In this document: positions 8,181 through 17,855 of the stretch, piece after piece
Layout: each line of letters begins with the position of its first letter
Position numbering within the stretch: position 1 is the first letter of the stretch
Origin: CAXBBB01 sp963793245
GTDB lineage: Bacteria > Bacteroidota > Rhodothermia > Rhodothermales > BA12
Length of the DNA stretch: 64,000 nucleotides
Direction of reading: 5' to 3'
Assembly: GCA_963793245.1 (NCBI GenBank)
Contig: CAWBZG010000004.1
Span: 514,034 to 578,033 of the forward strand
Program-made: the position numbers and the translations under genes
Notes under the pieces: generated by a model
Databases searched by the model: none
What the model saw: the letters and a program-made list of their open reading frames with translations, nothing else
Told to the model about the DNA's origin: nothing

Positions 8181-9170
8181 ATGCACGTTCACTATTCCGC
8201 CGATCCCGCTCTCATCCGCTCCAAAAAGGTCGCCGTGATCGGCTACGGCTCGCAGGGGCACGCCCACGCGCTCAGCCTGCACGACAGCGGCGTCGACGTG
8301 TGCGTCGGGCTGCGCGATGGGTCGGCGTCGGCAGACGAGGCCCGCGCTGCCGGACTAACGGTGAAGCCGGTTTCGGAGGCTGCGGCCTGGGGCGATGTCG
8401 TCATGATCTTGATCCCGGATCAGCATCAGGGACGCGTCTACGCTGAGTCGATCCAGGAGCACATCACACCCGGCAAGGCGCTGGCGTTCGGACACGGATT
8501 CAACATCGTGTATGAGACGATCCAGCCGCCATCGGGCGTCGACGTGTTCATGGTCGCGCCCAAATCGCCGGGGCACATGGTGCGTCGGATGTACGAGCAG
8601 GGGAGAGGCGTTCCGTGCCTAGTGGCTGTCGCGCAGGACGCGTCGGGAGGGGCGCTCGACCTGGCGATTTCGTACGCCGACGCCATCGGTGGGACGCGGG
8701 CGGGTGTGATCGAAACGACGTTCAAAGACGAGACCGAAACCGACCTGTTCGGCGAGCAAGCCGTCCTGTGCGGAGGCGCCGAAGCGCTCGTCCGCGCCGG
8801 ATTCGAGACGCTGACCGAAGCTGGATACGCGCCCGAACTGGCCTACTTCGAGTGCCTCCACGAGTTGAAGCTGATCGTCGACCTGATGTACGAGGGCGGC
8901 CTCGCCACGATGAACCACAGCATTTCGGATACTGCGGAATATGGCAATTACAGCCGAGGGCCGCGCGTGATAACTGAGGGCGTAAAGGCCGAGATGAAAA
9001 AGGTGCTCGAAGAAGTCCAGAGCGGACAGTTCGCGCGCGAGTGGCTTGCCGAATGCGAGGCCGGAACGCCCAACTTCGACCGCCTGCGCGAAGGGTCCAA
9101 GACGCACCCCATCGAAGCCACCGGAGCCAAACTGCGCGGCATGATGAGTTGGATTGACGAGAAGAAATAA
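8181..9170 (+). CDS. ilvC: Ketol-acid reductoisomerase (NADP+), class I
   Basis: Isomerises and reduces acetolactate or acetohydroxybutyrate to the dihydroxy acids that feed IlvD. The 329-residue length and single C-terminal knotted domain mark the short class I form. The Rossmann motif GYGSQGHAHAL is at residues 21-31, the loop FMVAPKSPGH follows near residue 125, and the Mg-binding stretch DETETDLFGEQAVLCGG lies in the helical domain, with the conserved CLHELKLIVDLMYEGG after it. It belongs to the ilvD-thrC block. Nothing about it is unusual. Confidence 0.97.
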   Translation: MHVHYSADPALIRSKKVAVIGYGSQGHAHALSLHDSGVDVCVGLRDGSASADEARAAGLTVKPVSEAAAWGDVVMILIPDQHQGRVYAESIQEHITPGKALAFGHGFNIVYETIQPPSGVDVFMVAPKSPGHMVRRMYEQGRGVPCLVAVAQDASGGALDLAISYADAIGGTRAGVIETTFKDETETDLFGEQAVLCGGAEALVRAGFETLTEAGYAPELAYFECLHELKLIVDLMYEGGLATMNHSISDTAEYGNYSRGPRVITEGVKAEMKKVLEEVQSGQFAREWLAECEAGTPNFDRLREGSKTHPIEATGAKLRGMMSWIDEKK

Positions 9171-9213
9171 TCTCTTCAATGCTCCCATTGGCACTTTCTC
9201 CTCCTACGTACTC

Positions 9214-10290
9214 ATGAAAAAGAACCTGCACATCGCATCGTTGCCTGGCGACGGCGTCGGGCCTGAAGTGACGACGGCGGCGCTGCGCGTTCTCCATGCC
9301 GTTGCTCAGGCGACTGGGCTGGACGTGCAGATCACCGAGCATCCGGTCGGCGGGGCGGGCTATGAGGCCTTGGGAGATCCGTTTCCAGATGCGACGCGAG
9401 ACGGTTGCCTGGCAGCCGATGCGGTTCTGCTAGGCGCCGTCGGTGGGCCTGCGTGGGCGGATGTGGCAGTCGACAAGCGGCCCGAGGCGGGACTGCTGCG
9501 GCTGCGCAAAGCGCTGGGGACGTTTGCCAACCTGCGGCCCGTCGCCGTAGATGCGGCGCTAGCTGAGCACTCTCCGTTGCGGCCTGAGCGTGTGGCCGGG
9601 ACGGATTTGCTGATCGTGCGCGAACTGACGGGTGGCATCTACTTCGGATCGCCGCGCGGACAATCGGGCGAGGCGCCGTATCGGAGCGCGCACGACACGA
9701 TGATCTATACCGAGCTTGAAATCGAACGCATTTCCCGTGTCGCATTCGAGCAAGCCGAGCAACGCGGCGGGCGCGTGACGAGCGTCGACAAGGCCAACGT
9801 GCTGGCGTCGTCCCGGCTGTGGCGCGAGGTGGTGGACGAGATGCACGCGTGCTACTTCGACCACATTGCGCTCGACCATCTCTATGTCGACAACGCGGCG
9901 ATGCAGATCGTCCGCGACCCGCGCGCCTTCGACGTCATCCTGACCGGCAACCTCTTCGGCGACATTCTCTCGGACCTGGCGGCGACGCTCCCCGGATCGC
10001 TGGGCGTCTTGCCGTCGGCGAGCGTGGGCGGAAGCGTCGGCCTGTTCGAACCCGTCCACGGCAGCGCGCCGGACATCGCCGGGCAGAACGTATGCAACCC
10101 CGTCGCCGCCATCCTCAGCGTGGCGATGCTGCTCGACCATTGCGATCATGCCGACGGAGCCGCTGCCGTCCGCGCGGGCGTTGCTCAGGCGTTTGCCGAT
10201 GGCATCTGTACGCCAGATCTGGGCGGAAGCGCGTCGACGGATCAGGTCGCCGAAGCTATCGCCGCTGCCGCCGTCGCCCAACAACTCTGA
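9214..10290 (+). CDS. leuB: 3-isopropylmalate dehydrogenase
   Basis: Oxidative decarboxylation of 3-isopropylmalate to 2-ketoisocaproate in leucine synthesis. 358 residues from the ATG at 9214, where homology starts (ASLPGDGVGPEV). Substrate-binding segment LIVRELTGGIYFG and metal-binding acidic residues in VILTGNLFGDILSDLAATLPGS are present, and the NAD-binding region has FEPVHGSAPDIAG. The gene begins 43 bases after ilvC and precedes leuA, so the order is leuB-leuA-leuC-leuD rather than the enterobacterial leuABCD. Confidence 0.96.
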   Translation: MKKNLHIASLPGDGVGPEVTTAALRVLHAVAQATGLDVQITEHPVGGAGYEALGDPFPDATRDGCLAADAVLLGAVGGPAWADVAVDKRPEAGLLRLRKALGTFANLRPVAVDAALAEHSPLRPERVAGTDLLIVRELTGGIYFGSPRGQSGEAPYRSAHDTMIYTELEIERISRVAFEQAEQRGGRVTSVDKANVLASSRLWREVVDEMHACYFDHIALDHLYVDNAAMQIVRDPRAFDVILTGNLFGDILSDLAATLPGSLGVLPSASVGGSVGLFEPVHGSAPDIAGQNVCNPVAAILSVAMLLDHCDHADGAAAVRAGVAQAFADGICTPDLGGSASTDQVAEAIAAAAVAQQL

Positions 10291-10298
10291 CCCTGTAC

Positions 10299-10318
10299 CG
10301 ACGGGGCATGCCCCGTCG
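10299..10318. repeat. 20-bp palindrome (CGACGGGGCA type)
   Basis: CGACGGGGCA followed by its exact complement, between leuB and leuA, nine bases after the leuB stop. Same class of short perfect intergenic palindromes as those at 5549, 8107 and 37560. Confidence 0.75.
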
Positions 10319-10358
10319 CTTCTCCGCTTCACTGTTCGCGCTTCATACCTCTACGCAC

Positions 10359-12005
<1,647 letters not shown>

Positions 12006-12020
12006 TTCAATCTCCACCTT

Positions 12021-12120
12021 GTCATCGCGAGCGAAGCGCGGCGATCTCCTTCGCAGACGATAGCACGGAGATCGCCACGTCCTCGGATCAAGTCCTGGGC
12101 AGGCTACTGCGCTCCTCGCC
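12021..12120. repeat. Dispersed repeat of the GTCATCGCGAG / GGCGATCTCC family
   Basis: GTCATCGCGAGCGAAGCG with GGCGATCTCC, then GGAGATCGCCACGTC in reverse and a closing CGCTCCTCGCCTGA. The inverted arms are separated by unique sequence. It occupies most of the leuA-leuC gap. Confidence 0.7.
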
Positions 12121-12162
12121 TGACGGATAAAAGCCTGCGTCACGCTCCCAATCCAGAAATCC

Positions 12163-13455
12163 ATGACCCTAACCGAAACCATCCTCGCCCAACACGCCGG
12201 GCGCGAGCGCGTGGCACCAGGCGAAACCGTGTGGGTCGACGTCGACACGCTGATGACGCACGACGTGTGCGGTCCGCCCGCGTATGAGATCTTCAAGCGC
12301 GAGTTCGGAGTCGATGCGCGCTTCTGGGACAAGGAGAAAGTGGTCGTCATCCCCGACCACTACATCTTTACCGCCGACAGCCACGCCAACCGCAACGTCC
12401 GCCTGCTGCGCGAGATGGCGGCTGAGCAAGAGCTTCCGCACTTCTACGACGCCCACACCGACCGCTACAAAGGCGTCTGCCACATGGCGCTCGCCGAGGA
12501 AGGCTTCAACCGCCCCGGCACCGTTCTCTTCGGCACCGACAGCCACACCTGCACAAGCGGCGCGTTCGGCATGTTCGCGACCGGCGTCGGCAACACGGAC
12601 GCTGCGTTCATCATGGGGACGGGCAAACTCTGGGTCAAAGTGCCGCCGACGCTTCGGTTCACGTTCGATGGCGCTCTGCCGCCCTATCTGACCGCTAAAG
12701 ACCTGATCCTCCAGATCATCGGCGACATCGGCATCGACGGGGCGACCTATTGCGCGATGGAGTTCGGCGGCGAAGCCGTCATGGATCTGCCCGTCCACGA
12801 GCGGATGACGCTGACCAACATGGCGATTGAAGCCGGAGCCAAAAGCGGCATCATCGTCGCCGACGCCAAGACCGTCGACTACGTCAAAGCGCGCACCGAC
12901 ACGCCGTTTCAGGTCGTCGCCGAGCGCCCCGACGCGACCTATCTCAAAGAGTACCGCTACGACGCGTCGACGCTCGAACCAATCATCGCCAAGCCGCACC
13001 GCCCCGACAACCGAGCGTCGGTCAGCGAAGTCGCCGGGACGCGCGTCGACAAAGCCTACGTCGGCTCGTGCACGGGCGGAAAGCTCGAAGACTTCGAGGC
13101 GGCGGCACGCGTGCTCCGAGGCGGCCACGTCGTCGTCGACACCTACATCATCCCGGCGACGACGCTCGTCGGGCGTCAACTCCACACGACGCACGTAGAG
13201 GGCGACAGCCTGTACGACATCTTCGAGCGCGCGGGCTGCAAGATCGGTCACTCGTCGTGCGGAGCATGTTTGGGTGGTCCGATTGACACGTTTGGGCGCG
13301 CGGTGGGAGAGGAGAACGTGATCTCGACGACGAACCGCAACTTTCCGGGGCGGATGGGGAGCAAGGGGGCAAGTGTGTATCTGGCATCGCCGCTCTCCGT
13401 CGCTGCCGCTGCGCTGACCGGCGTGATTACGGACCCGCGCGATATGCTCGTGTAG
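12163..13455 (+). CDS. leuC: 3-isopropylmalate dehydratase large subunit (homoaconitase-like short form)
   Basis: With LeuD isomerises 2- to 3-isopropylmalate through a [4Fe-4S] cluster. The 430-residue length and its layout fit the shorter LeuC/homoaconitase class seen in archaea and many bacteria, not the ~470-residue enterobacterial form. Substrate residues lie in DHYIFTADSHANRN and FGTDSHTCTSGAFGMFATG. Cluster cysteines are in GSCTGGK and in SSCGACLGG, and NRNFPGRMGS is present. Some positions vary from common LeuC (GSCTGG rather than GSCTNG), so homoaconitase-like activity cannot be ruled out, but position beside leuA, leuB and leuD argues for leucine synthesis. Confidence 0.9.
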   Translation: MTLTETILAQHAGRERVAPGETVWVDVDTLMTHDVCGPPAYEIFKREFGVDARFWDKEKVVVIPDHYIFTADSHANRNVRLLREMAAEQELPHFYDAHTDRYKGVCHMALAEEGFNRPGTVLFGTDSHTCTSGAFGMFATGVGNTDAAFIMGTGKLWVKVPPTLRFTFDGALPPYLTAKDLILQIIGDIGIDGATYCAMEFGGEAVMDLPVHERMTLTNMAIEAGAKSGIIVADAKTVDYVKARTDTPFQVVAERPDATYLKEYRYDASTLEPIIAKPHRPDNRASVSEVAGTRVDKAYVGSCTGGKLEDFEAAARVLRGGHVVVDTYIIPATTLVGRQLHTTHVEGDSLYDIFERAGCKIGHSSCGACLGGPIDTFGRAVGEENVISTTNRNFPGRMGSKGASVYLASPLSVAAAALTGVITDPRDMLV

Positions 13456-13461
13456 CTTTTA

Positions 13462-13497
13462 GTCATCGCGAGGAGCGAAGCGACGTGGCGATCTCCA
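13462..13497. repeat. Dispersed repeat, GTCATCGCGAGGAGCGAAGC single arm
   Basis: A single arm of the family also seen at 7395 and 12021, running from GTCATCGCGAGGAGCG to GTGGCGATCTCC. It starts six bases after the leuC stop codon. Confidence 0.75.
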
Positions 13498-13556
13498 GCG
13501 TCGCTCATGCTGTCTAACTCTGAGCGCAGTTTCCCACATGTGCTTCCATTGCTGAC

Positions 13557-13705
13557 TTCCTCTCGCTGCGCGGAGCCTTCTTTTGTCTTGATACAAAAGG
13601 AAGCAAAAAATCAAGGCTAACGTCGCTCCGGCTGATGCGCGCTGCATTCGCTAAAATCGTCCAAACTCGCTGGCGCTCAAGCAGGACGATTTTGGCCGCT
13701 CTCTT
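13557..13705. repeat. Composite intergenic repeat with two hairpins
   Basis: The 333-base leuC-leuD gap has no gene. It contains CTTTTGTCTTGATACAAAAG, a hairpin followed by an A-rich AAGCAAAAAATCAAGG segment, and a second hairpin with 10-bp arms AAAATCGTCC/GGACGATTTT (13653-13693). The first segment looks like a widespread intergenic element of Bacteroidota genomes; that identification is from memory, not a search. Confidence 0.55.
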
Positions 13706-13788
13706 CACTCTGCATCTGATCGCCGGACCGTCTGAGGCCGACTTCTGGTACTGTTGCTCACCTCCACTTCGGGCACCCCAACCTATCC

Positions 13789-14349
13789 ATGAAAGACATC
13801 ATTCGAGGCCGCGCATACGTGCTCGGCGACAGCGTCGACACCGATCAGATCATTCCGGCGCAGCACCTCGTCTACTCGCTCACCGATCCCAAAGAGCGGA
13901 AGTTCTATGGGCGATATGCGCTCTCGTCTGTTCCGCCGGGCGAGCAAGGGTTGCCGATGGGCGACGTGCCGTTTGTGCCAGAGGGCAAGGACACGAGTCC
14001 GTTCACGGTCATCATCGGCGGTAGCAACTTCGGGTGTGGGTCGAGCCGGGAGCACGCGCCGTTCGCGCTCAGGGAAGCCGGAATCGAAGCGGTCGTGGCG
14101 CAGTCGTACGCCCGGATTTTCTACCGCAACTCGGTCGATGGCGGCTTCCTCGTCCCGTTCGAGAGCGCCGAGCGGTTGGTCGAGCAGACGCGCACCGGAG
14201 ACGAAGTCGAGATCGATACCCAAGCGGGCACGCTCACCAACCGGCGGACAGGCGACGTGCACCAACTCCAACCGCTGGGCGACGTGGCAGAGATCGTCGA
14301 TGCGGGCGGCATTTTTGGCTACGCACGCAAAACAGGCATGATCGCATGA
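13789..14349 (+). CDS. leuD: 3-isopropylmalate dehydratase small subunit
   Basis: 186-residue swivel-domain partner of LeuC. It begins IIRGRAYVLGDSVDTDQIIP, the normal small-subunit start with the D-TDQI motif, and contains GGSNFGCGSSREHAP, which contacts substrate. A stretch of about 35 residues after the start (YSLTDPKERKFYGRYALSS) is longer than in short archaeal LeuD and is typical of the bacterial homoaconitase-like small subunit. The last codons overlap the thrB start (ATGA), suggesting translational coupling with thrB. Confidence 0.94.
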   Translation: MKDIIRGRAYVLGDSVDTDQIIPAQHLVYSLTDPKERKFYGRYALSSVPPGEQGLPMGDVPFVPEGKDTSPFTVIIGGSNFGCGSSREHAPFALREAGIEAVVAQSYARIFYRNSVDGGFLVPFESAERLVEQTRTGDEVEIDTQAGTLTNRRTGDVHQLQPLGDVAEIVDAGGIFGYARKTGMIA

Positions 14350-15299
14350 CCGAGCAGCCGATAGCGCTCGTGACGGCTCCGGCGTCGCTGAGCAACCTGG
14401 GACCGGGCTTCGACGCGCTCGGAATGGCCGTCGAAGGGCTGGGCGATACCGTCGAGGTTTGGCGCGACGAGCAGCCCGGCGTTCGTGTCATCGCCTCGGA
14501 TACGGGCGCCTCGTGGACGGCGCCGGACGACCGGAAAAACACCGCTGTTATTGCAGCCGAATCTGTCTTGAATAGGGCGGGCGCTGACTTCGGACTCGTG
14601 CTGCGCATCCGCAAGGGGCTGACGCCGGGGTCGGGGTTGGGGTCGTCGGCAGCGAGCGCGGTCGCCGGGGCGTGGGCGGCTAATGTGGCGTGCGGATCGC
14701 CGTTCGAGAAAGCCGAGCTGGTCGACGCGGTGCTCGATGGCGAAGCGATGGCGAGCGGCGCGCGGCACGGCGACAACGTGCTGCCGTCGTTGTTCGGCGG
14801 GGCCGTATTGGTGTCGCCGTCGGATCCGACGCGGTACCGTCAGCTATCGGTGGGATGCGAACTGCACGTGGCCCTCGTCGTGCCTCGTGTTCAGGTGCTG
14901 ACGCGCGATGCCCGAGCACTGCTGCCCGACCAAGTCGCCCTTTCGGGGGCCGTAGGAAACGCCGCCGAACTTGCCTTTTTGATCGACGCATTGGCCAGGG
15001 GGGACGCCCAGGCTGCCGGACGCGCCATTATGCAAGACACGCTCGTCGAGCCACTCCGCGCGCGCTTGGTGCCGTGTTACCAAGCCGTCCGCGACGCAGC
15101 CCTCGCCGCCGGAGCCTATGGATGCGCCCTCAGCGGGTCCGGGCCGACGCTCTTCGCCTTGTGCCGCGACGCGCGATCCGCCCAACACGTGGCGAGGGAG
15201 ATGCAGGCGGCAAGCCGAGGCGTCGGTATCGAAGCAGGAGCGCACGCCGTCCGCGCGTGCAGCCAGGGCGCCCGAACGCTCGCCCAATCTATCGACTAA
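14346..15299 (+). CDS. thrB: Homoserine kinase
   Basis: Phosphorylates homoserine for threonine synthesis. 317 residues, GHMP kinase fold: N-terminal APASLSNLGPGFDALGMAVE (residues 11-30), ATP loop PGSGLGSSAASAVAGA (residues 94-109), and the C-terminal GHMP motif YGCALSGSGPTLFAL. The ATG at 14346 overlaps the leuD stop by four bases. It links leucine and threonine synthesis in one transcription unit, so threonine, the precursor of isoleucine through 2-ketobutyrate, is made with the branched-chain enzymes. Confidence 0.96.
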   Translation: MTEQPIALVTAPASLSNLGPGFDALGMAVEGLGDTVEVWRDEQPGVRVIASDTGASWTAPDDRKNTAVIAAESVLNRAGADFGLVLRIRKGLTPGSGLGSSAASAVAGAWAANVACGSPFEKAELVDAVLDGEAMASGARHGDNVLPSLFGGAVLVSPSDPTRYRQLSVGCELHVALVVPRVQVLTRDARALLPDQVALSGAVGNAAELAFLIDALARGDAQAAGRAIMQDTLVEPLRARLVPCYQAVRDAALAAGAYGCALSGSGPTLFALCRDARSAQHVAREMQAASRGVGIEAGAHAVRACSQGARTLAQSID

Positions 15300-15311
15300 A
15301 GCCGCGCCGGA

Positions 15312-15352
15312 CACCTGGCAGGTCGCCCCCGACCTGCCAGGTGCGCGCAGGC
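15312..15352. repeat. REP-like hairpin, ACCTGGCAGGT family, copy 1
   Basis: 14-bp perfect arms CACCTGGCAGGTCG and its complement around CCCC, followed by GCGCAGGCC. Lies in the thrB-thrC gap. Related copies are at 17392, 20493 and, as a half, 48647; all share an ACCTGnCAGGT core and a G(C/T)GnRGG tail. Confidence 0.85.
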
Positions 15353-15361
15353 CCACCCGCC

Positions 15362-16897
15362 ATGCCCACGACCTACGCCAGCACTCGTTCGTCCGACTCA
15401 GCAGTCTCGCTGAGCACCGCCCTGACACGTGGAATCGCGCCCGACGGCGGCCTCTATATCCCAACGCCCGTTCCGCCCCTCCCAGATGGATGGCGGGATG
15501 GCGACTCGTTCGCCGATCTCGCCGTCGCCGTCCTCGATCCGTGGCTGAGTGATGACGTACCCGACTGGGAATTCGCCGTCCGCGACGCGCTCGACTTTCC
15601 GATTCCGCTCGTCGAGTTGGAGCCTGGTCTGTCGGTCCTCGAACTCTTTCACGGGCCGACGTACTCGTTCAAGGACTTCGGCGCGAGGACGATGGCGCGC
15701 CTGCTCGCTCGGCTACGCAATCCCGCCGACGAGCCGCTAACGATTCTCGTCGCCACCAGCGGAGACACCGGCAGCGCCGTCGCCGACGGATTCGCGGGCT
15801 TGCCGGGCTTCCGCGTCGTCCTCCTGTTTCCCGACGGACAGGTCAGCCCGGTCCAGGAGCGGCAACTCGTGATGCAGCGCGATGGGGTGACGAGCCTGCG
15901 GGTCGCAGGCACGTTCGACGATTGCCAGCGCATGGTCAAAGCCGCCTTCGCCGACCCCAAGCTGTCTGCCATTCCGCTGTCGTCCGCCAACTCGATCAAC
16001 ATCGGCCGTTTGCTGCCGCAGATGCTGTTCTATGTCGAGGCGATGAGGCAGTGGGGAGGAGAGGAGGCCGTCTTCGTGACGCCGTCCGGCAACCTGGGCA
16101 ACCTGACGGGCGGCGTGATGGCGATGCAGGCCGGATTGCCCGTCCGCCGCTTCATCGCCGCGCACAACGCCAACCGCTTCTTCCCCGACCGGCTAGCGGG
16201 TGGCGACGCGCAGATGGGCGCGTCAATCGCCACGCTCTCGAATGCGATGGATGTCGGCGCGCCGAGCAACTTTGAGCGGATCCACAAGCTGCTCGGCGAC
16301 TCACTGTCCGACCATATCTGGGGCGCGACCGTGAGCGATGACGACACGCTGATTTCGATGAAGCGCGCGTACGACAGGTGGGGCTACGTCGCCTGTCCGC
16401 ATACAGCCGTCGGCCTCGAAGCCGCCCGTCGCTATCGAGACGAAACAGGCGATCCGACGCCGCAGATCGTGCTGGCGACGGCGCATCCGGCCAAGTTTCC
16501 CGACGTCGTCGCGCGTGCAATTGGTAACGAACCCCAAGCGCCCGAACCGCTTGCCGCTCTGCAGGGTGAACGCGACTCGTCCGTCCCCATCGCCGCCACG
16601 CCCGACGCTCTCCGTGCCGTCCTCCTCGCTCCCTCTCGACGACGCCCTGCCACCGGGCCTCGAACCGCTCGACACTCCTCCAGACACGCTCCTCCCTCGC
16701 CCGGATCGACTGGATCTGACGTTCGAGGGCTTCACCCCGGACACCATCGCCGTTCTGGAACGCCTGCGGCAACATCCACACATCGACCAGTATCGCGAGG
16801 ACAAACCGGCGATCAAGGCGCACGTCCAAGATCCGTTCAAGCGCTACCGCGACGACCTCGCGTGGAACTGGGTGCTGCCCAACCGACTGCCGTTTGA
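15362..16897 (+). CDS. thrC: Threonine synthase; C-terminus uncertain
   Basis: PLP enzyme converting O-phosphohomoserine to threonine. Homology runs from TALTRGIAPDGGLYIP through the PLP lysine in TYSFKDFGART (Lys104), the phosphate loop ATSGDTGSAV, SANSINIGRLLPQ and TPSGNLGNLTGG, to about residue 418 (near 16615). The frame then continues for some 93 residues of Arg/Pro/His-rich sequence with no likeness to threonine synthases, overlapping the next gene by 284 bases. That gene shows better third-position GC in the overlap. Probably the true stop was near 16620 and was lost by a frameshift, or the tail is an artefact of absent stops in high-GC DNA. Confidence 0.85.
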   Translation: MPTTYASTRSSDSAVSLSTALTRGIAPDGGLYIPTPVPPLPDGWRDGDSFADLAVAVLDPWLSDDVPDWEFAVRDALDFPIPLVELEPGLSVLELFHGPTYSFKDFGARTMARLLARLRNPADEPLTILVATSGDTGSAVADGFAGLPGFRVVLLFPDGQVSPVQERQLVMQRDGVTSLRVAGTFDDCQRMVKAAFADPKLSAIPLSSANSINIGRLLPQMLFYVEAMRQWGGEEAVFVTPSGNLGNLTGGVMAMQAGLPVRRFIAAHNANRFFPDRLAGGDAQMGASIATLSNAMDVGAPSNFERIHKLLGDSLSDHIWGATVSDDDTLISMKRAYDRWGYVACPHTAVGLEAARRYRDETGDPTPQIVLATAHPAKFPDVVARAIGNEPQAPEPLAALQGERDSSVPIAATPDALRAVLLAPSRRRPATGPRTARHSSRHAPPSPGSTGSDVRGLHPGHHRRSGTPAATSTHRPVSRGQTGDQGARPRSVQALPRRPRVELGAAQPTAV

Positions 16898-17399
16898 GAC
16901 CGAAAAGGGCGTGTTCTCGCGCATCCTCAAAAACGACTTCGGCGCAGGCGGGTCGCACCATCACCTGTGGTTGAGCTTCTACCGCCACAGCCGCAAGAAG
17001 CGCCTGCAAGACTTCCAACTCGCCCACAGCCTCGATCCCGACGGCTTTACTGTCGGCCTGTTTGTCGCCGAGCACATGAAAGGTTTGATGTCCGCAGTCA
17101 AGGCGCGCATCGCCCGCGAGCCGCAGACGTGGCTCGATAGCATCAACCCCGCACTCCAACGTGACGGTTGGCAACTCGGCGTCCGCTATGGATCGAAAGG
17201 CGACGTCGTCCGCTTCACCGAGCCGATCAACAACGTGCCTGACGAACTCGCTCGGGCAAAGACGATCTGGCTCCGCCACAAACTGCCAACGGTCGACGTG
17301 CACCGGCTTGGTCCCGACTTGGTCGGCTGGGCGATGGAGCAACTCGCCATCTGCTGGCCGCTGTACCGCTTCTACCTGGACGCAGAGAGGGAAACCTGA
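16614..17399 (+). CDS. Conserved-looking protein of unknown function
   Basis: I do not recognise this 261-residue protein with confidence. GTG 16614 is proposed as the start because coding character in this frame begins there; an ATG at 16515 lies inside the conserved part of thrC. Visible blocks are LTFEGFTPDTIAVLERLRQH, FKRYRDDLAWNWVLP, FSRILKNDFGAGGSHHHLWL and GLMSAVKARIA. The arrangement faintly recalls DUF2461 proteins (phage-type DUF with a central FRI/RD segment), but that is weak. No signal peptide or membrane segment. It follows thrC as last gene of the block and ends inside a REP-like hairpin. Confidence 0.6.
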   Translation: MPSSSLPLDDALPPGLEPLDTPPDTLLPRPDRLDLTFEGFTPDTIAVLERLRQHPHIDQYREDKPAIKAHVQDPFKRYRDDLAWNWVLPNRLPFETEKGVFSRILKNDFGAGGSHHHLWLSFYRHSRKKRLQDFQLAHSLDPDGFTVGLFVAEHMKGLMSAVKARIAREPQTWLDSINPALQRDGWQLGVRYGSKGDVVRFTEPINNVPDELARAKTIWLRHKLPTVDVHRLGPDLVGWAMEQLAICWPLYRFYLDAERET

Positions 17400-17424
17400 C
17401 AGGCCTCCAACACCTGTCAGGTTT
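17392..17424. terminator. REP-like hairpin serving convergent genes
   Basis: 12-bp perfect arms AAACCTGACAGG/CCTGTCAGGTTT. The stop codons of the rightward gene (17397-17399) and of the leftward DUF3224 gene (17417-17419) both lie within it, so it can end transcription from both sides. Its ACCTG-CAGGT core and GTGCAGG tail place it with the repeats at 15312 and 20493. Confidence 0.75.
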
Positions 17425-17827
17425 GTGCAGGACCCAACTCGTAGTCGAGTGTCATCGTGTGGCCCTGTGCCGACTGCGCGATGACAACCGTGCCGCTGAT
17501 CCCCGCGAAGTCGCCCGTTCCCGATCCTGGAACGATGCTTCCGAACGTCGATGGCGTGTGACCTGGCCCCATCAACCCGCCGTGCTGGATCACGAAGGAG
17601 CCGTCGCGCTCGCCTATCGCACCGACGATACGCTCGCTGACCACGTACCCCGCGCCTGCCGACGGGTCGCTCATTCCGCAGAACAGCCCTTCACCGCTGC
17701 TCCTGCCGACCAGTTCGCCCGAGAACTCCTTTGCGAGCACGACCCGCGACTGTTCGGGGCCATCTGCTGGAGCGTCGATGGGGTGGGCCTCCCATTTCGT
17801 GATGGAAAAGGAGCAGGTCGTCGGCAT
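17417..17827 (-). CDS. DUF3224 family protein
   Basis: About 136 residues from the internal ATG at 17827 (MPTTCSFSITKWE), preferred over the ATG at 17854 because DUF3224 proteins begin with this beta strand. The family pattern is clear at the C-terminus: FGSIVPGSGTGDFAGISGT followed by HTMTLDYEL. These small beta-rich proteins are soluble and of unknown function, often annotated as ligand-binding by resemblance to lipocalin-like or allene-oxide-cyclase folds. The gene starts within 30 bases of the end of the thioesterase gene and is probably co-transcribed with it. Confidence 0.75.
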   Translation of the reverse strand: MPTTCSFSITKWEAHPIDAPADGPEQSRVVLAKEFSGELVGRSSGEGLFCGMSDPSAGAGYVVSERIVGAIGERDGSFVIQHGGLMGPGHTPSTFGSIVPGSGTGDFAGISGTVVIAQSAQGHTMTLDYELGPAQT

Positions 17828-17855
17828 GTCGGAAAGCGAGTTGGGGAAGGGCAAG

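Noticed and set aside
12169..13251. 360-codon minus-strand open frame over leuC
   Set aside because: Antisense shadow; leuC is unambiguous on the plus strand.
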